A stretch of DNA of 64,000 nucleotides from CAVQGZ01 sp942491665 (GTDB taxonomy: Bacteria > Actinomycetota > Actinomycetes > Jiangellales > Jiangellaceae). The notes under the pieces were generated by a model. It was given only the letters and a program-made list of their open reading frames with translations, made no database searches and was not told the DNA's origin. How positions within the stretch are numbered: position 1 is the first letter of the stretch; each line of letters begins with the position of its first letter. This document shows positions 62,943 through 64,000 of this stretch, piece by piece. Where the stretch lies: contig CALOBR010000020.1 in assembly GCA_942491665.1 (NCBI GenBank), positions 248,001 to 312,000 of the forward strand. The letters are read 5' to 3'. A program made the translations under genes and the position numbers.

Positions 62943-63820
62943 CGGAGCCTCTGCACGACGCGGTCGTGGTACCGCCACGACAAGTAGAAACCCAGTGCGA
63001 GCACTCCGATAGTCATCGCGATACCGATCATCACCGACGGCAGCGGGATCGGCGGCAGGCCCTCCTCCACCGTGGGGTACCAGAACGCCTCCCTGATCCC
63101 GAACACCGCGATGGTCACCGGGTTGGCCAGGTACAGAGTGGTGACGAGGCCGTCGCCGAACTTCTCCGGCACCAGCGTCCAGGGGTAGATCACCGGCACG
63201 GCCCAGCGGGAGAGGGTCGTGATGACCCCGACCACCTTGCTCGTGTCGCGGATGAAGACGTTGGCCACGCCGAAGACCATCCCGAGCCCGAACGTGAAGA
63301 GGACGAGCAGGAGGATGCCGCCGATGGCGATCGGGATGTACCTCGGCTCGGGGTTGTACCCGTAGACGACGCCGAACCCGGCCGAGGCAAGAAGCAGGAT
63401 CAGCAGCGCCGGCCAGGCGCTGATGAGGGCCGTGCCCACCCGCGAGGCGGTGAGCATCGTCGAGCGGGACCGGCACGCGCCGCACGAGCGACGGCCACGG
63501 GTGAACACCGTCGTGGCCTGGGTGAGACCCGCGTTGAACACCTGCACGGTGATCAGCCCGGAGAAGATGTACAGCGGGAAGTTCTCCACACTGCGGCTCA
63601 GGCCGAGCAGAACGCCGATGACGAGGAAGTAGACGGTGAACTGGACGACCGGGTCGATGAAGTCCCAGGCCGCCCCCAGCACCGTGCCCTGGTTGCGCCC
63701 GAGCCGGTTCTTGCGGATGAGCCCCCACAGCAGCGACCGGTCTCGCCACAAGGCGAGCGGACCCCCGCTGATGCGCCACGGCTCCCGCAGGGCCGGGGCA
63801 GAGGGCTCGGGCTCAGTCAC
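62930..63820 (-). CDS. ABC-2 type polysaccharide export permease (Wzm/TagG-like)
   Basis: 296-residue permease with six TM helices, starting from a cytoplasmic amphipathic stretch (LLWGLIRKNRLGRNQGTVLGAAWDFIDP). VYFLVIGVLLGL, FPLYIFSGLITVQVFNAGL, ILLLVLFTFGLGMVFGVANVFIRDTSK and the C-terminal VLALGFYLSWRYHDR are typical of O-antigen/teichoic-acid exporters. Around 63455-63495 the reading GRRSCGACRSRSTML is odd; shifting one base out and back gives SLVRRVPVP, the normal family sequence, suggesting two compensating indels. GTG 63820 overlaps the upstream stop by GTGA. Confidence 0.85.
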   Translation of the reverse strand: MTEPEPSAPALREPWRISGGPLALWRDRSLLWGLIRKNRLGRNQGTVLGAAWDFIDPVVQFTVYFLVIGVLLGLSRSVENFPLYIFSGLITVQVFNAGLTQATTVFTRGRRSCGACRSRSTMLTASRVGTALISAWPALLILLLASAGFGVVYGYNPEPRYIPIAIGGILLLVLFTFGLGMVFGVANVFIRDTSKVVGVITTLSRWAVPVIYPWTLVPEKFGDGLVTTLYLANPVTIAVFGIREAFWYPTVEEGLPPIPLPSVMIGIAMTIGVLALGFYLSWRYHDRVVQRLRWTT

Positions 63821-64000
63821 CCTCGTCGATGCCCCAGGTCGCGAACCAGGCTTGCGGGCTCGTCACCTCCGGGACGGCGGCCCGGTACTGGGTGGCGAGC
63901 CCGTTCCACCTGGTGAGCAGCTGCTCGTGCACCGCGATGCTGCGTCGCATGATCTCGCCGGCTCGCTGCCGGTCGCGCTTGTACCACGCAGCCCCGTTGC
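63817..64000 (-). CDS. Unidentified glycan-island protein (C-terminal fragment)
   Basis: Only the last 60 residues or so are in the window; the rest lies beyond the right edge. The fragment is polar and helical (WYKRDRQRAGEIMRRSIAVHE, LLTRWNGLATQYRAAVPEVTS) and ends WFATWGIDEGD. Translation is coupled to the permease by GTGA, so it belongs to the exporter operon. Family cannot be assigned from this piece. Confidence 0.6.
   Translation of the reverse strand, partial: QRGCVVQARPAASRRDHATQHRGARAAAHQVERARHPVPGRRPGGDEPASLVRDLGHRRG

Noticed and set aside
62136..63779. Single leftward frame of 547 codons joining permease and ATPase regions
   Set aside because: The first half is out of frame with the permease; it only reads as protein after the ATPase start at 62942.

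Overview
The window is high-GC, densely packed DNA with many GTG starts and frequent 4-base GTGA/ATGA stop-start overlaps, which is typical of an actinobacterium. The left part follows the order of the Mycobacterium tuberculosis mtrA - sahH - manA - manB - Rv3258c/Rv3259 - whiB2 - fbiA - fbiB neighbourhood. No rRNA, tRNA or CRISPR array was seen, and genus cannot be assigned from the sequence alone.

Bases 1-20433 are conserved core: mtrA (cut by the left edge), ahcY, a mannose-activation operon (manB, Trm112-like, SIS protein, manA), the DUF3499 and zincin-like pair, a DUF5719 plus giant glycosyltransferase pair, whiB2, a two-component system, a lipid-flippase-like protein, a dolichol-phosphate-mannose-type glycosyltransferase and the coenzyme F420 genes fbiA-fbiB. 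Bases 20434-26679 hold cell-wall and secreted proteins: an amidase-SpoIID fusion, a fasciclin protein, a peptidoglycan-binding plus NlpC/P60 pair that looks like one gene split by an indel, and an S8 protease.

Bases 26850-64000 are a surface-glycan island of visibly lower and variable GC, lowest around 41.5-44.4 kb. It holds a TagD-type cytidylyltransferase, six PAPS-sulfotransferase-like genes (one disrupted), a polysaccharide pyruvyltransferase, and a full pseudaminic acid set pseB, C, F, G, H, I in which pseF is frameshifted. An acyl carrier protein / adenylating enzyme / FabG-like reductase cassette sits inside the pse genes. Further on are two GT-B-like proteins, an uncharacterised 566-residue protein, a polytopic GT-C-like protein, GtrA/GtrB-like glycosyl-lipid handling proteins, a GT29 sialyltransferase-like enzyme, a LicD-methyltransferase fusion, an extracellular sulfatase, a secreted phospholipase-D-like protein, and an ABC polysaccharide exporter running off the right edge.

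Read together, the island could build a nonulosonic-acid-containing polymer, possibly with an unusual N-acyl group, that is pyruvylated, sulfated and LicD-decorated, then exported by a Wzm/Wzt-like ABC system. This assembly is inference from co-location. Six or more apparent frameshifts are present, clustered between 61.3 and 63.5 kb on both strands, so several broken genes are more likely sequence errors than true pseudogenes.
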